A DNA stretch of 64,000 nucleotides. Origin: Marinibacterium anthonyi (GTDB lineage Bacteria > Pseudomonadota > Alphaproteobacteria > Rhodobacterales > Rhodobacteraceae). Location of the stretch: contig CP031585.1 of the NCBI GenBank assembly GCA_003217735.2, forward strand, positions 1,537,501-1,601,500, read 5' to 3'. The position numbers and the translations under genes were made by a program. The notes under the pieces were generated by a model. The model did not search any database. It worked only from the letters and a program-made list of their open reading frames with translations, and had not been told where the DNA came from. Positions 26,597 to 35,893 of this stretch are shown here, piece by piece; the first letter of the stretch is position 1; every line of letters begins with the position of its first letter.

Positions 26597-27526
26597 ATGA
26601 CTTCAGACCTGCATCTTGCCTTCGCCTCCCTGTCGGATCGGGCCGAGGCGTCGGCGGCCTCGGGGCCGCTGGACCGCATCAGCGTCCGCGACCACGTGGT
26701 CGATGTGGAGATCGGTGCGTTCCAGGCCGAACGGGGCACCACCCAGCGCGTGCGCTTCAACGTGGTGGTCGAAGTCGAGCCGGTCACCGTGGCTGTCGAC
26801 GACGATGTCGACCGGATCCTGTCCTACGACCGGATCACCGACGCGATTTCCGAAAGCCTGGCCGAAGAACGGCTGAACCTGCTGGAAACCCTGGCCGAAC
26901 GGGTTGCCGAACGGGTGCTGACCGCACCGCGCGCCATGCGGGTCTTCGTGCGGATCGAAAAGCTTGACCGGGGGCCGGGGGCTTTGGGCGTCGAGATCGT
27001 GCGCGACCGGCGCTGGCATCCGGAAACGGGGCGTCACGAGGATGTTCCCCATCCCCGGCTGGTCTACCTTTCCAACGCGGCGATGGAGGCTGCGACCCTT
27101 TCGGGCTGGATCGACGCGCTGCAGGCGCAGGGCCGGCCGGTGATCTTCTGTGTCGGTGCGTCCGATCTGCCGGTGCCGCAGACGGGCCATCGCATGACCC
27201 AGCGGCGCATCGACCTGCTGGCCATCGAACAGAACGCCTGGCGCCTGGCCGCGCGCGACAGCCGCTGCGTGGTGGTGGGCACGCGCACCGAACTCGACTG
27301 GGCGGTGCGCCATGGCCAGATCTCGGTCTGGGCGCCATCGAAGATCGTGCTGGATTCGGTCGAAAGCCCCTCTGTCCGGTCTGATGACACGGTGGCGCTG
27401 GCCGCGTGGTTCGCCGGCCGCATCCAGGCCGAAGAGCTGCTGGTCGTGGGCGCCGACCTTCCCGAGACCGACAGCACGCGGGTCAAGCTGCGCGCCATGT
27501 CCGTGCAGGAGCGCGAAATCCTTTGA
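26597..27526 (+). CDS. folB: Dihydroneopterin aldolase with additional C-terminal domain
   Basis: A 309-residue protein. Residues about 24-140 form a FolB domain (ISVRDHVVDVEIGAFQAERG, the SYDRITDAI segment with the catalytic-type residues, LNLLETLAERVAERVL), which cleaves dihydroneopterin to hydroxymethyl-dihydropterin in folate synthesis. FolB alone is about 120 residues. The remaining 165 residues (VYLSNAAMEAATLSGWIDAL, VVVGTRTELDWAVRHGQ, DTVALAAWFAGRIQAEELLVVG) form an extra domain I cannot name with certainty; the pattern recalls amino-acid-kinase-like folds. The stop overlaps the TTG start of folP. Confidence 0.88.
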   Translation: MTSDLHLAFASLSDRAEASAASGPLDRISVRDHVVDVEIGAFQAERGTTQRVRFNVVVEVEPVTVAVDDDVDRILSYDRITDAISESLAEERLNLLETLAERVAERVLTAPRAMRVFVRIEKLDRGPGALGVEIVRDRRWHPETGRHEDVPHPRLVYLSNAAMEAATLSGWIDALQAQGRPVIFCVGASDLPVPQTGHRMTQRRIDLLAIEQNAWRLAARDSRCVVVGTRTELDWAVRHGQISVWAPSKIVLDSVESPSVRSDDTVALAAWFAGRIQAEELLVVGADLPETDSTRVKLRAMSVQEREIL

Positions 27527-28533
27527 CCGATCTGCTGTACCGCCCCGTCGTCCGCTGTGACCTGCCGCGGACCGATGGCGCCTTGCCGCTGGCCGGCGGG
27601 CCGATGTGGTTCGACGAGGTGCTGTGCCTGCCGCGCAGGGGGGACCCCACGCGCATGGCGGCCAGGGATCTGCCCGACGATATCCGCGACCGACTGACGG
27701 CGCCCCGGGCGCCGGTGGCCGGGCTGGCCATGGACCGGCCGCACGTGATGGGCATCCTGAACACCACGCCCGACAGTTTCTCGGACGGGGGCGCCCATGT
27801 GGACCCGGCCACCGCCATGGCGTCGGCGCGGGCGATGGTCGAAGCGGGCGCGACCTTTGTCGACATCGGCGGGGAATCCACGCGGCCCGGATCCGAAACC
27901 GTTCCCGTGGCCGAAGAGATCGCGCGCGTGGTGCCCGCGGTCGAAGGATTGCAGAACGTTACAGGCGCCGTGATCTCGATCGACACGCGCAAGGCGGGGG
28001 TGGCGCGGGCCGCGCTGGACGCCGGTGCACACCTGATCAACGACGTATCGGGCTTTACCTATGATCCGGATCTTGCGCCGTTATGTGCTGCGGCGGGCGT
28101 GCCCGTCTGCGTGATGCACAATCAGGGCGATCCGCAGACGATGCAGGACAATCCGTTCTATGACAGTGTCTTGCACGACGTCTTTGATGTTCTGGAAGAC
28201 CGCATCCAGGTGCTGGAAGCCCAGGGCATTCCGCGCGGCCGCATCCTGGCCGACCCGGGCATCGGGTTCGGCAAGACGGTCGAACACAACCTGACCCTGC
28301 TGCATCACATTTCGGTCTTTCACGGGCTGGGATGCGCCATCCTGCTGGGCGTCTCGCGCAAGGGCTTTATCGGGCGCATTGGCGAGGAGCCGCGCGCAAA
28401 CGCCCGTGGGCCCGGTTCCATCGCCGTGGGCCTTGCCGCGCTGGGGGAAGGGGTGCAAATTCTCAGGGTACATGACGTGGCCGATACGGCCCAGGCGGTG
28501 CGTCTCTGGCAGGCGGTTCGCTTCGGGGGCTGA
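27523..28533 (+). CDS. folP: Dihydropteroate synthase
   Basis: Condenses hydroxymethyl-dihydropterin pyrophosphate with p-aminobenzoate; the target of sulfonamides. The protein has 336 residues, with about 65 N-terminal residues ahead of the TIM barrel. Barrel motifs: [67 protein letters not shown] and GVSRKGFIG. The start is taken as TTG 27523, sharing bases with the folB stop (TTGA), because no other start fits between the genes; the next in-frame Met lies well inside. Operon with folB and glmM. Confidence 0.93.
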   Translation: MTDLLYRPVVRCDLPRTDGALPLAGGPMWFDEVLCLPRRGDPTRMAARDLPDDIRDRLTAPRAPVAGLAMDRPHVMGILNTTPDSFSDGGAHVDPATAMASARAMVEAGATFVDIGGESTRPGSETVPVAEEIARVVPAVEGLQNVTGAVISIDTRKAGVARAALDAGAHLINDVSGFTYDPDLAPLCAAAGVPVCVMHNQGDPQTMQDNPFYDSVLHDVFDVLEDRIQVLEAQGIPRGRILADPGIGFGKTVEHNLTLLHHISVFHGLGCAILLGVSRKGFIGRIGEEPRANARGPGSIAVGLAALGEGVQILRVHDVADTAQAVRLWQAVRFGG

Positions 28534-28592
28534 GGCGCGTCCAAGAACCAGAAGAACCAGAACGAGACAGGCAGAAAAGGACGCGACAGCAG

Positions 28593-29942
28593 ATGCGCGA
28601 ACTGTTCGGTACGGACGGTGTCCGGGGCACCGCGAATGCACACCCGATGACGGCTGAAATGGCACTGCGGATCGGGGCGGCCGTGGGGCATTACTTTGGG
28701 CAGGGCAATGGCGGCGTGCACCGTGTCGTGATCGGCAAGGACACGCGCCTGTCGGGCTACATGTTCGAAAACGCGCTGACGGCGGGGCTGACCTCCACCG
28801 GCATGAGCGTGCTGCTGATGGGGCCGGTGCCGACACCGGCCGTGGGCCTGCTGACCCGGTCGATGCGGGCGGATCTGGGTGTGATGATCTCGGCCAGCCA
28901 CAACCCGGCCGCCGACAATGGGATCAAGTTCTTCGGCCCCGACGGGTTCAAGCTTTCCGACGAGGTCGAGGCCGAGATCGAGGCGCTGATCGAGACCGGC
29001 GTGCCGCTGGCCGCCGCCGACAAGATCGGCCGGGCGAAACGCATCGACGACGCGCGGTTCCGCTATGGCGAACGGCTGAAGACGTCGCTGCCGCGCCGGA
29101 TCCGGCTGGGCGGGCTGAAGGTGGTGATCGACTGCGCCAATGGCGCAGCCTACCGCACCGCGCCCGAGATCCTGTGGGAACTGGGCGCCGAGGTGATCCC
29201 GGTGGGCGTGTCCCCGAACGGGCACAACATCAACGACGGCTGCGGATCGACCAAGCCCCAGGCGGCGGCGCGCACCGTGGTCGAACAGGGTGCGGACCTG
29301 GGCATCTGCCTGGATGGCGATGCCGACCGGGTGATCCTGATCGACGAGACCGGGACCATCGCCGACGGCGACCAGATCATGGCGCTGCTGGCCACCCGCA
29401 TGATGGCCGAAGGCCGGCTGGCCAAGAAGACGCTGGTGGCCACCGTCATGTCGAACCTCGGGCTGGAGCATTTCCTGAAAGGCCAGGGGCTGGCGCTGGA
29501 ACGCACCAAGGTCGGCGACCGCTACGTGGTGGAACGCATGCGCGAAGGCGGGTTCAACCTGGGCGGCGAACAATCGGGCCACATCGTGATGAGCGATTAT
29601 GCCACCACCGGCGACGGCCTGATGGCGGGCCTGCATTTCATCGCCGAGATGATCCGGTCGGGCCGCAAGGCCAGTGAACTGGCGCACCAGTTCGACCGCG
29701 TGCCGCAGCTGCTGAAGAACGTGCGCTACGAAGCCGGGCAGGACCCGTTGGCAAGCGTGTCGGTCAAGTCGGCGATCCAGGCCGCCGAGGCGTCGCTGAA
29801 CGGCTCCGGCCGGCTGCTGATCCGCAAGTCGGGGACCGAACCGCTGATCCGCGTGATGGCCGAATGCACCGACGAGGCGTTGCTGGGCCAGGTCGTCGAC
29901 GGCATCGTGGCCGAGGTCGAGGCGGCGGCGCTGCCCGCCTGA
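28593..29942 (+). CDS. glmM: Phosphoglucosamine mutase
   Basis: Interconverts glucosamine-6-phosphate and glucosamine-1-phosphate for UDP-GlcNAc, peptidoglycan and lipid A. The protein has 449 residues. Motifs: [14 protein letters not shown], active-site phosphoserine in [19 protein letters not shown], metal-binding [13 protein letters not shown], sugar-binding GGEQSGHIV and phosphate-binding [13 protein letters not shown]. The ATG at 28593 begins directly with the conserved MRELFGTDG. It follows folP by 59 bases on the same strand. A 7-bp GC hairpin at 29967-29988 (CGCCCGG/CCGGGCG) lies downstream and may end the transcript. Confidence 0.97.
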   Translation: MRELFGTDGVRGTANAHPMTAEMALRIGAAVGHYFGQGNGGVHRVVIGKDTRLSGYMFENALTAGLTSTGMSVLLMGPVPTPAVGLLTRSMRADLGVMISASHNPAADNGIKFFGPDGFKLSDEVEAEIEALIETGVPLAAADKIGRAKRIDDARFRYGERLKTSLPRRIRLGGLKVVIDCANGAAYRTAPEILWELGAEVIPVGVSPNGHNINDGCGSTKPQAAARTVVEQGADLGICLDGDADRVILIDETGTIADGDQIMALLATRMMAEGRLAKKTLVATVMSNLGLEHFLKGQGLALERTKVGDRYVVERMREGGFNLGGEQSGHIVMSDYATTGDGLMAGLHFIAEMIRSGRKASELAHQFDRVPQLLKNVRYEAGQDPLASVSVKSAIQAAEASLNGSGRLLIRKSGTEPLIRVMAECTDEALLGQVVDGIVAEVEAAALPA

Positions 29943-30048
29943 CCGGACCGCGCCGCGTTAACCCTGCGCCCGGCTTTCGGACCGGGCGGGGTGCCCTTTC
30001 TGCTAGGATCTTCCCCAGTCGCGGGCAGATTGCGGGGCGATAGGGAAA

Positions 30049-30549
30049 ATGATCGGAAAATTCATGACGCTTGCGGTGGCTCTGGCTTTGGCCGGACCCG
30101 TGAGCGCGGCCAAGATGAAGGTGGCCTTGCTGGAGCCCTGGGATGGCAGGCGCGTGCCTGCGGGCCAGCATTGCCGCATGTTCGGCGGGGACGGGGCGAC
30201 GCCGCCGATGCAGGTCTGGAACATTCCCGAGGGGACGGTCTGGATCGTGGCGGAGTTCAACGACCGGTCCTTCAAGCCGCTGTCGAAGGACGGCGGGCAC
30301 GGGCGGATCGCCTGGCCGGCGAAATGGCCGGTGACCTACCTGTATCCGGTGCCGGGGATGACGGGCCTGCCGAAATGGGGCGCCTTCGTGGTCGAGCCGT
30401 CCAAGACCATCGGGGCCTATGCCTCGCCCGGGTACCTGCCGCCCTGTTCGGGCGGGCAGAAGCACAAGTATGCCGTCGATATCCTGGCCGTCGATGCCAA
30501 TGGCAACGTGCTGGACAAGAAGCGGAACATCTCGATCGGAAAGTACTGA
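30049..30549 (+). CDS. Secreted PEBP-like protein
   Basis: A 166-residue protein with a signal peptide (MIGKFMTLAVALALAGPVSA). The mature sequence resembles phosphatidylethanolamine-binding-type proteins: PAGQHCRMFGGDGATPPMQV, NIPEGTVWIVAEFND, LSKDGGHGRI and GYLPPCSGGQKHKYAVDILAVD. The match to PEBP is by pattern only and is tentative; ligand and function are unknown. It probably acts in the periplasm. It is the last plus-strand gene before the convergent transporter gene, with a hairpin between them. Confidence 0.65.
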   Translation: MIGKFMTLAVALALAGPVSAAKMKVALLEPWDGRRVPAGQHCRMFGGDGATPPMQVWNIPEGTVWIVAEFNDRSFKPLSKDGGHGRIAWPAKWPVTYLYPVPGMTGLPKWGAFVVEPSKTIGAYASPGYLPPCSGGQKHKYAVDILAVDANGNVLDKKRNISIGKY

Positions 30550-30592
30550 GGGGATCGCTGCGGCGGGGGGACCCCGCCCTGGGGATCCGGCG

Positions 30593-30617
30593 CAGGGGCC
30601 CCCGAAGGAGGCCCCTG
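30593..30617. terminator. Bidirectional hairpin between convergent genes
   Basis: CAGGGGCC and GGCCCCTG form an 8-bp stem with a 9-base loop between the stop of the PEBP-like gene and the stop of the minus-strand transporter. There is no T tract. Confidence 0.55.
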
Positions 30618-30640
30618 TCGGTGTCTGGATCGTGTCTGGT

Positions 30641-31939
30641 TCAGACCTTGTTGCGGCCCATGGCCAGGATGCAGCCCAGCGTGATGACCGCCGCGGCCAG
30701 CATGTAGTAGCCAACGTGGGCCATGCCATAGTTCGCCTGCAGCCAGGTCGCGATATAGGGCGCGAGCGAGGCGCCGAAGATGCCGGCGAAGTTGAAGGTC
30801 AGCGAGGACCCAGTATAGCGCACCTGCGTCGGGAAGGGGGCGGCCAGCGCGGCGCCGATTACGCCGTAGGTCAGCCCCATCAGGAACATGCCCAGCGTCA
30901 CGAAGGCATAGATCCCGCCAATTCCCGCGGTCAGCAGCGGCGACAGCGTGAACGAGAAGATCCCGATCAGGACCGTCACGATCAGCAGGAAGGTGTAGCG
31001 GGTGATCTTGTCCGCCAGCCAGCCGGCCAGAACGATCGAGGCCGCGAAAACGACCGAGCCGTAGATCTGGATGCGCAGGGCGTCGAGGAACGGGATCTCG
31101 ATGACCTTGACGTTGTAGGACAGCAGCCACGCCGAGCAGATGTAGAACAGCACGAAGGTCGCCAGCGCCACGAAGGTGCCGATGGCCAGGCTGCGCTTGT
31201 GGTGCTTGAAGATCTCGGCCGCGGGGACCTGGACGCGTTCCTTCTTCTTGATGGCATCGGCGAATTCCGGCGTCTCCGAGATCGACAGCCGGACCCAGAG
31301 GCCAAGGCCGATCAGCAGGATCGAGGCGATGAACGGCAGGCGCCAGCCCCAGGACAGAAGCGCCTCCTGGCTGATGAAGTGCAGCACGATCCAGAAGAAG
31401 CCCGAGGACAGGAACAGGCCGATCGGCGCGCCCAGCTGCGGGAACATCCCGTACCAGGACCGTTTGCCTTCCGGCGCGTTTTCCGTGGCCATGAGGACCG
31501 CGCCGCCCCATTCACCGCCCAGGCCAAAGCCCTGGCCGAACCGGCAGAGCGCCAGAAGCGCCGGTGCCGCCACGCCGATCTGGGCATAGGTGGGCAGCAG
31601 GCCGATCACCACGGTCGACACGCCCATGGTCAGCAGCGCGGCGACAAGCGTCGCCTTGCGGCCGATGCGGTCTCCGAAATGGCCGAAGACCAGCGCGCCG
31701 AAGGGACGGGCGAAGAAGGCGATCGAGAAGGTCGCGAAGGAGGCCAGCAGGGCGGTCATCGGGTCGGCGCCGGGGAAGAACAGCGCCGGGAAAACCAGAA
31801 CGGCCGCGATGGCGTAGGAGTAGAAATCGAAGAACTCGATGGTGGTGCCGATCAGGCTGGCGAGCAGAACGCGATGGGGGGCATTCAGCGGGCGAGCCGG
31901 AGCGGCAAGGTCGTCGTAAGTGGAGGTTGCATCTGACAT
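30641..31939 (-). CDS. MHS-family (metabolite:H+ symporter) major facilitator
   Basis: A 432-residue twelve-helix transporter of the ShiA/ProP branch of the major facilitator superfamily. Diagnostic segments: ASLIGTTIEFFDFYSYAIAA in helix 1, FARPFGALVFGHFGDRIGRK with the loop 2-3 motif, LCRFGQGFGLGGEWGGAVL and the SISETPEFADAIKKKE loop. Substrates of the group include shikimate, proline/betaine and dicarboxylates; no specific one can be chosen. The start MSDATSTYDD at 31939 was preferred to an upstream in-frame codon. It lies downstream of ilvC on the same strand, but an apparent ilvC terminator separates them. Confidence 0.9.
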   Translation of the reverse strand: MSDATSTYDDLAAPARPLNAPHRVLLASLIGTTIEFFDFYSYAIAAVLVFPALFFPGADPMTALLASFATFSIAFFARPFGALVFGHFGDRIGRKATLVAALLTMGVSTVVIGLLPTYAQIGVAAPALLALCRFGQGFGLGGEWGGAVLMATENAPEGKRSWYGMFPQLGAPIGLFLSSGFFWIVLHFISQEALLSWGWRLPFIASILLIGLGLWVRLSISETPEFADAIKKKERVQVPAAEIFKHHKRSLAIGTFVALATFVLFYICSAWLLSYNVKVIEIPFLDALRIQIYGSVVFAASIVLAGWLADKITRYTFLLIVTVLIGIFSFTLSPLLTAGIGGIYAFVTLGMFLMGLTYGVIGAALAAPFPTQVRYTGSSLTFNFAGIFGASLAPYIATWLQANYGMAHVGYYMLAAAVITLGCILAMGRNKV

Positions 31940-32094
31940 GGGGGCCGACCGGGTAATTTTCTTTCGTGGTTGCGCCTCAAAAGGCAAAGAGTGTTGCGTC
32001 GGGTTCGGTATTCCTTTGTCGGATCAGAGGAAAGGTCCGCTTCGTTCCTGATTGGCGGGGTTGCGAAAATTGCATGGCTATCCCCCCAAACGCG

Positions 32095-32120
32095 AACGGA
32101 CGGCCCGAAGGCCGCCCGTT
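32095..32120 (-). terminator. Probable ilvC terminator with UUCG-type loop
   Basis: On the minus strand AACGGGCGGCC, TTCG, GGCCGTCCGTT forms an 11-bp stem with one mismatch and a stable TTCG tetraloop. It lies about 75 bases after the ilvC stop. The following bases are not a clean T run. Confidence 0.6.
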
Positions 32121-32163
32121 ACGATGGATGATCCGGTCGTCGGATCAGTTCATCGGGTTCATG

Positions 32164-33244
<1,081 letters not shown>

Positions 33245-33297
33245 TTATGCTGCACGTTCTACGCCTGTCCGGGCGAATTGTGATTGCAGGGATTTTA

Positions 33298-33338
33298 GGT
33301 ATTTATCGCCAAGAAGAAGAAACATTCGTCATTCTTGG
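33298..33338 (+). repeat. Degenerate copy C of the dispersed element
   Basis: GGTATTTATCGCC then AAGAAGAAG matches the left arm of element A except for one base in the first 22. A perfect CCAAGAA/TTCTTGG inverted pair (33309-33315 with 33332-33338) follows. It lies between ilvC and the Lrp pair, immediately before the proposed GTG start at 33346. Confidence 0.7.
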
Positions 33339-33345
33339 GTTCAGT

Positions 33346-33810
33346 GTGAAAATCATTCTCGATGATCTTGATCGGCGCATACTGCGTCAGTACCAGGCCG
33401 ATCCCGAAGCCGGGTCGGCCGAGCTGGCCGATCGCTGTGGGGCGACGTCGGCGACGATCTGGCGGCGGCTTGAGCGGATGCGCGAGGGCGGCGTGCTGCT
33501 GGGCGTCGAAGCGGTGATCGACTGGCAGGCGCTGGGGTATGCCGTCGAGGTCAGCTTGCGGGTGTCCTTGGACAAGACCGTGTCGCGGGCCTACGACGAT
33601 TTCCTGGTGGCGGCGCGGGCGGTGCCCGAAGTGCTGGAGATCCAGACCTTCCTTGGTCGGGTGGATGTGCGCCTGTCGGTGATCGCGCGCGACCTGGCGC
33701 ATTACCAGGTGGTCTATCGCGACCGGATCCTGACCCTGCCGCATATCACCGACATCGAAACCCTGATGCACATCGCCCGGGTCAAAAGCGACGAGGCGCT
33801 GCCGATATGA
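33346..33810 (+). CDS. Lrp/AsnC-family regulator, first of a pair
   Basis: A regulator of 154 residues. The N-terminal winged helix has ILDDLDRRILRQYQADPEAG, ELADRCGATSATIWRRLERMREGGVL, and the C-terminal AsnC ligand domain has VEVSLRVSLDKTVSRAYDDF, VLEIQTFLGRVDVRLSVIARDL and ILTLPHITDIETLMHIARVK. The GTG at 33346 gives the usual N-terminus; longer frames begin at 33241 but run through the repeat element, and no strong ribosome-binding site marks any start. The last four bases overlap the next gene (ATGA). It is likely to sense an amino acid and may act on divergent ilvC. Confidence 0.85.
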   Translation: MKIILDDLDRRILRQYQADPEAGSAELADRCGATSATIWRRLERMREGGVLLGVEAVIDWQALGYAVEVSLRVSLDKTVSRAYDDFLVAARAVPEVLEIQTFLGRVDVRLSVIARDLAHYQVVYRDRILTLPHITDIETLMHIARVKSDEALPI

Positions 33811-34316
33811 TCGAACTGGACGCCATCGACCGGCGGATCCTGCGGGCGCTGTCGCAGGACGCCACCCAGAGCGCCGGCGCGCTGGGGCGGCGGTTCGGCC
33901 TGTCGCAGCCCGCGACATGGCGGCGGATCCGGCGCCTGCAGGAGGCGGGGGTCATCCGGGGCCGGCGCCTGCGGCTGAACGCCGAGGCGCTGGGGTTCGG
34001 GGTGCGGGTCTTTCTGGGGGTGAAGCTGGCGCGGAAGGCGCAGCTGAACCTGGATGATTTCGAACGCGCCGTCAGCGCGATCCCCGAGGTGCAATCGGTG
34101 GAACACGTGCTGGGTCTGTTCGATTATCGCCTCAAGGTCGCCGCCCGCGACTTGCCCGATTTCGAACGGGTGCTGCGGCGGCGGATCATGACCCTGCCCG
34201 GGGTGGGCGAGGTCGAGGCGAACGTGCTGTTGAGCGAGGAGCGCCGTCCCGGCCCGTTGGGAGCCGAATTGGAAGCCGCGTCGGGAGTCGGGTCGGGAGC
34301 GGGGGATCAGTCCTGA
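33807..34316 (+). CDS. Lrp/AsnC-family regulator, second of a pair
   Basis: A 169-residue paralogue of the preceding gene. The winged helix: IELDAIDRRILRALSQDATQ, ALGRRFGLSQPATWRRIRRLQEAGVI. The AsnC domain: VRVFLGVKLARKAQLNLDDF, QSVEHVLGLFDYRLKVAARDL, IMTLPGVGEVEANVLLSE. The extra C-terminal tail (RPGPLGAELEAASGVGSGAG) is low complexity. The ATG overlaps the stop of the first gene, so the two are translated together and could form mixed oligomers. Its end overlaps the end of the convergent Hint gene by ten bases. Confidence 0.87.
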   Translation: MIELDAIDRRILRALSQDATQSAGALGRRFGLSQPATWRRIRRLQEAGVIRGRRLRLNAEALGFGVRVFLGVKLARKAQLNLDDFERAVSAIPEVQSVEHVLGLFDYRLKVAARDLPDFERVLRRRIMTLPGVGEVEANVLLSEERRPGPLGAELEAASGVGSGAGDQS

Positions 34317-35413
34317 AGCAGGCGCGCCTCGTACCGGGTCAGGCAGCGGCGGGCGGGGCTGGGGGCGTCTTCGCGCAGGTGCTTGAGTTCGGGAAAGATC
34401 TCGAGCAGTTCGGCCAGGCTTTCGGCCTGGGCGGCGCTTTCGATTTCGGCGCCCGGGAACAGGCTTTCGGACAGCAATCCGTCGGCCCAGACCAGTTGGT
34501 GCCGATCGAAGAGGATGTGGAAATAGTCCACCGTGCCACCTTCGCGCAGGGTCACGTTGCGCCGGTCGACCAGGTGCTTGGCAGCGACCAGGACCTGGGT
34601 TTCGCCAAAGAGCAGTTCGATCGCCGGCCCGTCGCGCAGGATGCGGTGGTTCTGCGACACGACCAGCTTGCCATGATCGCCATAGGTGCCTGCCGCGATC
34701 TCGACCGGGGCAAAGCGGCCCTGCGCGCCCATGCGACGGCGGCCGATCCAGCGGATGGGCTGGGCGCCGGTGTCATAGGTCATCACCCGGTCGCCGATCA
34801 CCAGGTCCTCGATCAGGCGGTCGCCATCGGGCGTGCGGATCCGGGTGCCCCGGGCGAAACAGACGACGCCACCGGTGTAATCGCCGACCCAGAACTTGTT
34901 GTTGCCGCATTCGCCGGGATCGTTGGTGTCCCCGTCGTGGTTGAGATCGATGTCCTCGTTCCGGTTCAGGGTCAGCCCGCCGGGTTGCTGGGTCGCACTG
35001 GCCAGGTCGGTGCCGGGCGCGATGAACAGCCGGTTGATGCCGGGTCCGCCGTCCGACGACACCAGGACGTTGGCGTTGAAGCTGACATAGCCGTCGCCAA
35101 GACCGGTTAGGTCGGACTGGACCGTCGCGGTCTGGCCGGGGTTCATCGGTTCGTAGGTGTATTTGACGATGCCGTTCTCGTAATCCTCGACGGAATCGTA
35201 GACCGTGATGCCGGTGATCGAACTGCTTGACCCGATCTCGCCGTCCTCGAGTTTGGTGGCGGAAACCACCAGGACATCGTCATCTTCAAAGGGTTGGGTG
35301 CCACCGGAGACGGTAATCGTCCCCTGGCCGTCATTGCCGGTGCCGGAGGTGCTTCCGACCGCGGGGGAATCGACGACGTCGCTGCCGAAAACGACGAATT
35401 CGCCATCTGCCAT
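34307..35413 (-). CDS. Hint (hedgehog/intein)-domain protein
   Basis: A 368-residue protein. Residues 1-185 are acidic, Ser/Thr/Gly-rich and beta-like, with a calcium-loop-like EDIDLNHDGDTNDPGE near 155-170. The Hint_2 domain starts at about 186 with the splice-type Cys: CFARGTRIRTPDGDRLIEDL, VMTYDTGAQPIRWIGRR, the B-block-like SQNHRILRDGP, VDYFHILFDRHQLVWADGLLSESLFPG. Such proteins are common in Roseobacters and often exported; self-cleavage is possible but not proved, and there is no cleavable signal peptide. A damaged second copy lies just upstream at 35553-35861. Confidence 0.88.
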   Translation of the reverse strand: MADGEFVVFGSDVVDSPAVGSTSGTGNDGQGTITVSGGTQPFEDDDVLVVSATKLEDGEIGSSSSITGITVYDSVEDYENGIVKYTYEPMNPGQTATVQSDLTGLGDGYVSFNANVLVSSDGGPGINRLFIAPGTDLASATQQPGGLTLNRNEDIDLNHDGDTNDPGECGNNKFWVGDYTGGVVCFARGTRIRTPDGDRLIEDLVIGDRVMTYDTGAQPIRWIGRRRMGAQGRFAPVEIAAGTYGDHGKLVVSQNHRILRDGPAIELLFGETQVLVAAKHLVDRRNVTLREGGTVDYFHILFDRHQLVWADGLLSESLFPGAEIESAAQAESLAELLEIFPELKHLREDAPSPARRCLTRYEARLLQD

Positions 35414-35552
35414 GTGAAATACCTTTGTTCATGCCGCAGGAATCGCCCCGCGACATCAGCTTCTTGACCCCCGATGGTGGATCTAGTTGGCAGGATTGTG
35501 TTCGCAAAGTGCAAATGCCCGACGAATCAGGTGACGTTACGGCACCTGGTCA

Positions 35553-35861
35553 TCAGCTGTGCCGGATTTCGTGCAGGAGGGTGCAGCGGCGTATCATGGC
35601 CCCACCTGGGAGGGGCCAGGTCGGGGCCAGGCTTTCGGCCTGGGCGGCGCTTTCGATCCGCGCCCCGGGAATCAGGCTTTCGGTCAGCAATCCGTTGGAC
35701 GGGATCGTTTGACGCCGGTCGATTATGTTGTGGAAATATACCACCCTGCCGCCTTCGCGCCGGATAACAATGCGCCATTTGTGCGGCAGGACCACCTGCT
35801 GGCCCCTGCAAAAGCGCTTTGCCTGCCTTGCCGGGAGCGATAGGTCTGCAGCCAAATCCAC
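35553..35861 (-). pseudogene. Remnant of a second Hint-domain gene
   Basis: A fragment whose translation REGGRVVYFHNIIDRRQT, then GLLTESLIPGARIESAAQAE, matches the C-terminal part of the neighbouring Hint protein (REGGTVDYFHILFDRHQL, GLLSESLFPGAEIESAAQAE). At DNA level 35624-35760 aligns with 34412-34548 in the same orientation, with long identical runs. The N-terminal part, the Cys block and the true C-terminus are missing, and sequence on both sides is unrelated. It is a decayed tandem duplicate and unlikely to be functional. Confidence 0.8.
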
Positions 35862-35879
35862 TCAAGCCAAATCCACTCA
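35850..35879 (+). repeat. Exact 15-bp tandem duplication next to a ribosome-binding site
   Basis: AGCCAAATCCACTCA occurs twice in direct succession (35850-35864, 35865-35879), followed at once by AGGAGGAAG, the ribosome-binding site of the aminotransferase gene. Confidence 0.92.
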
Positions 35880-35893
35880 AGGAGGAAGACCCC

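Noticed and set aside
34307-35413. Possible true intein or toxin with a Hint processing domain
   Set aside because: The host protein has no recognisable extein or toxin domain after the Hint part, so a generic Hint-domain call is safer.
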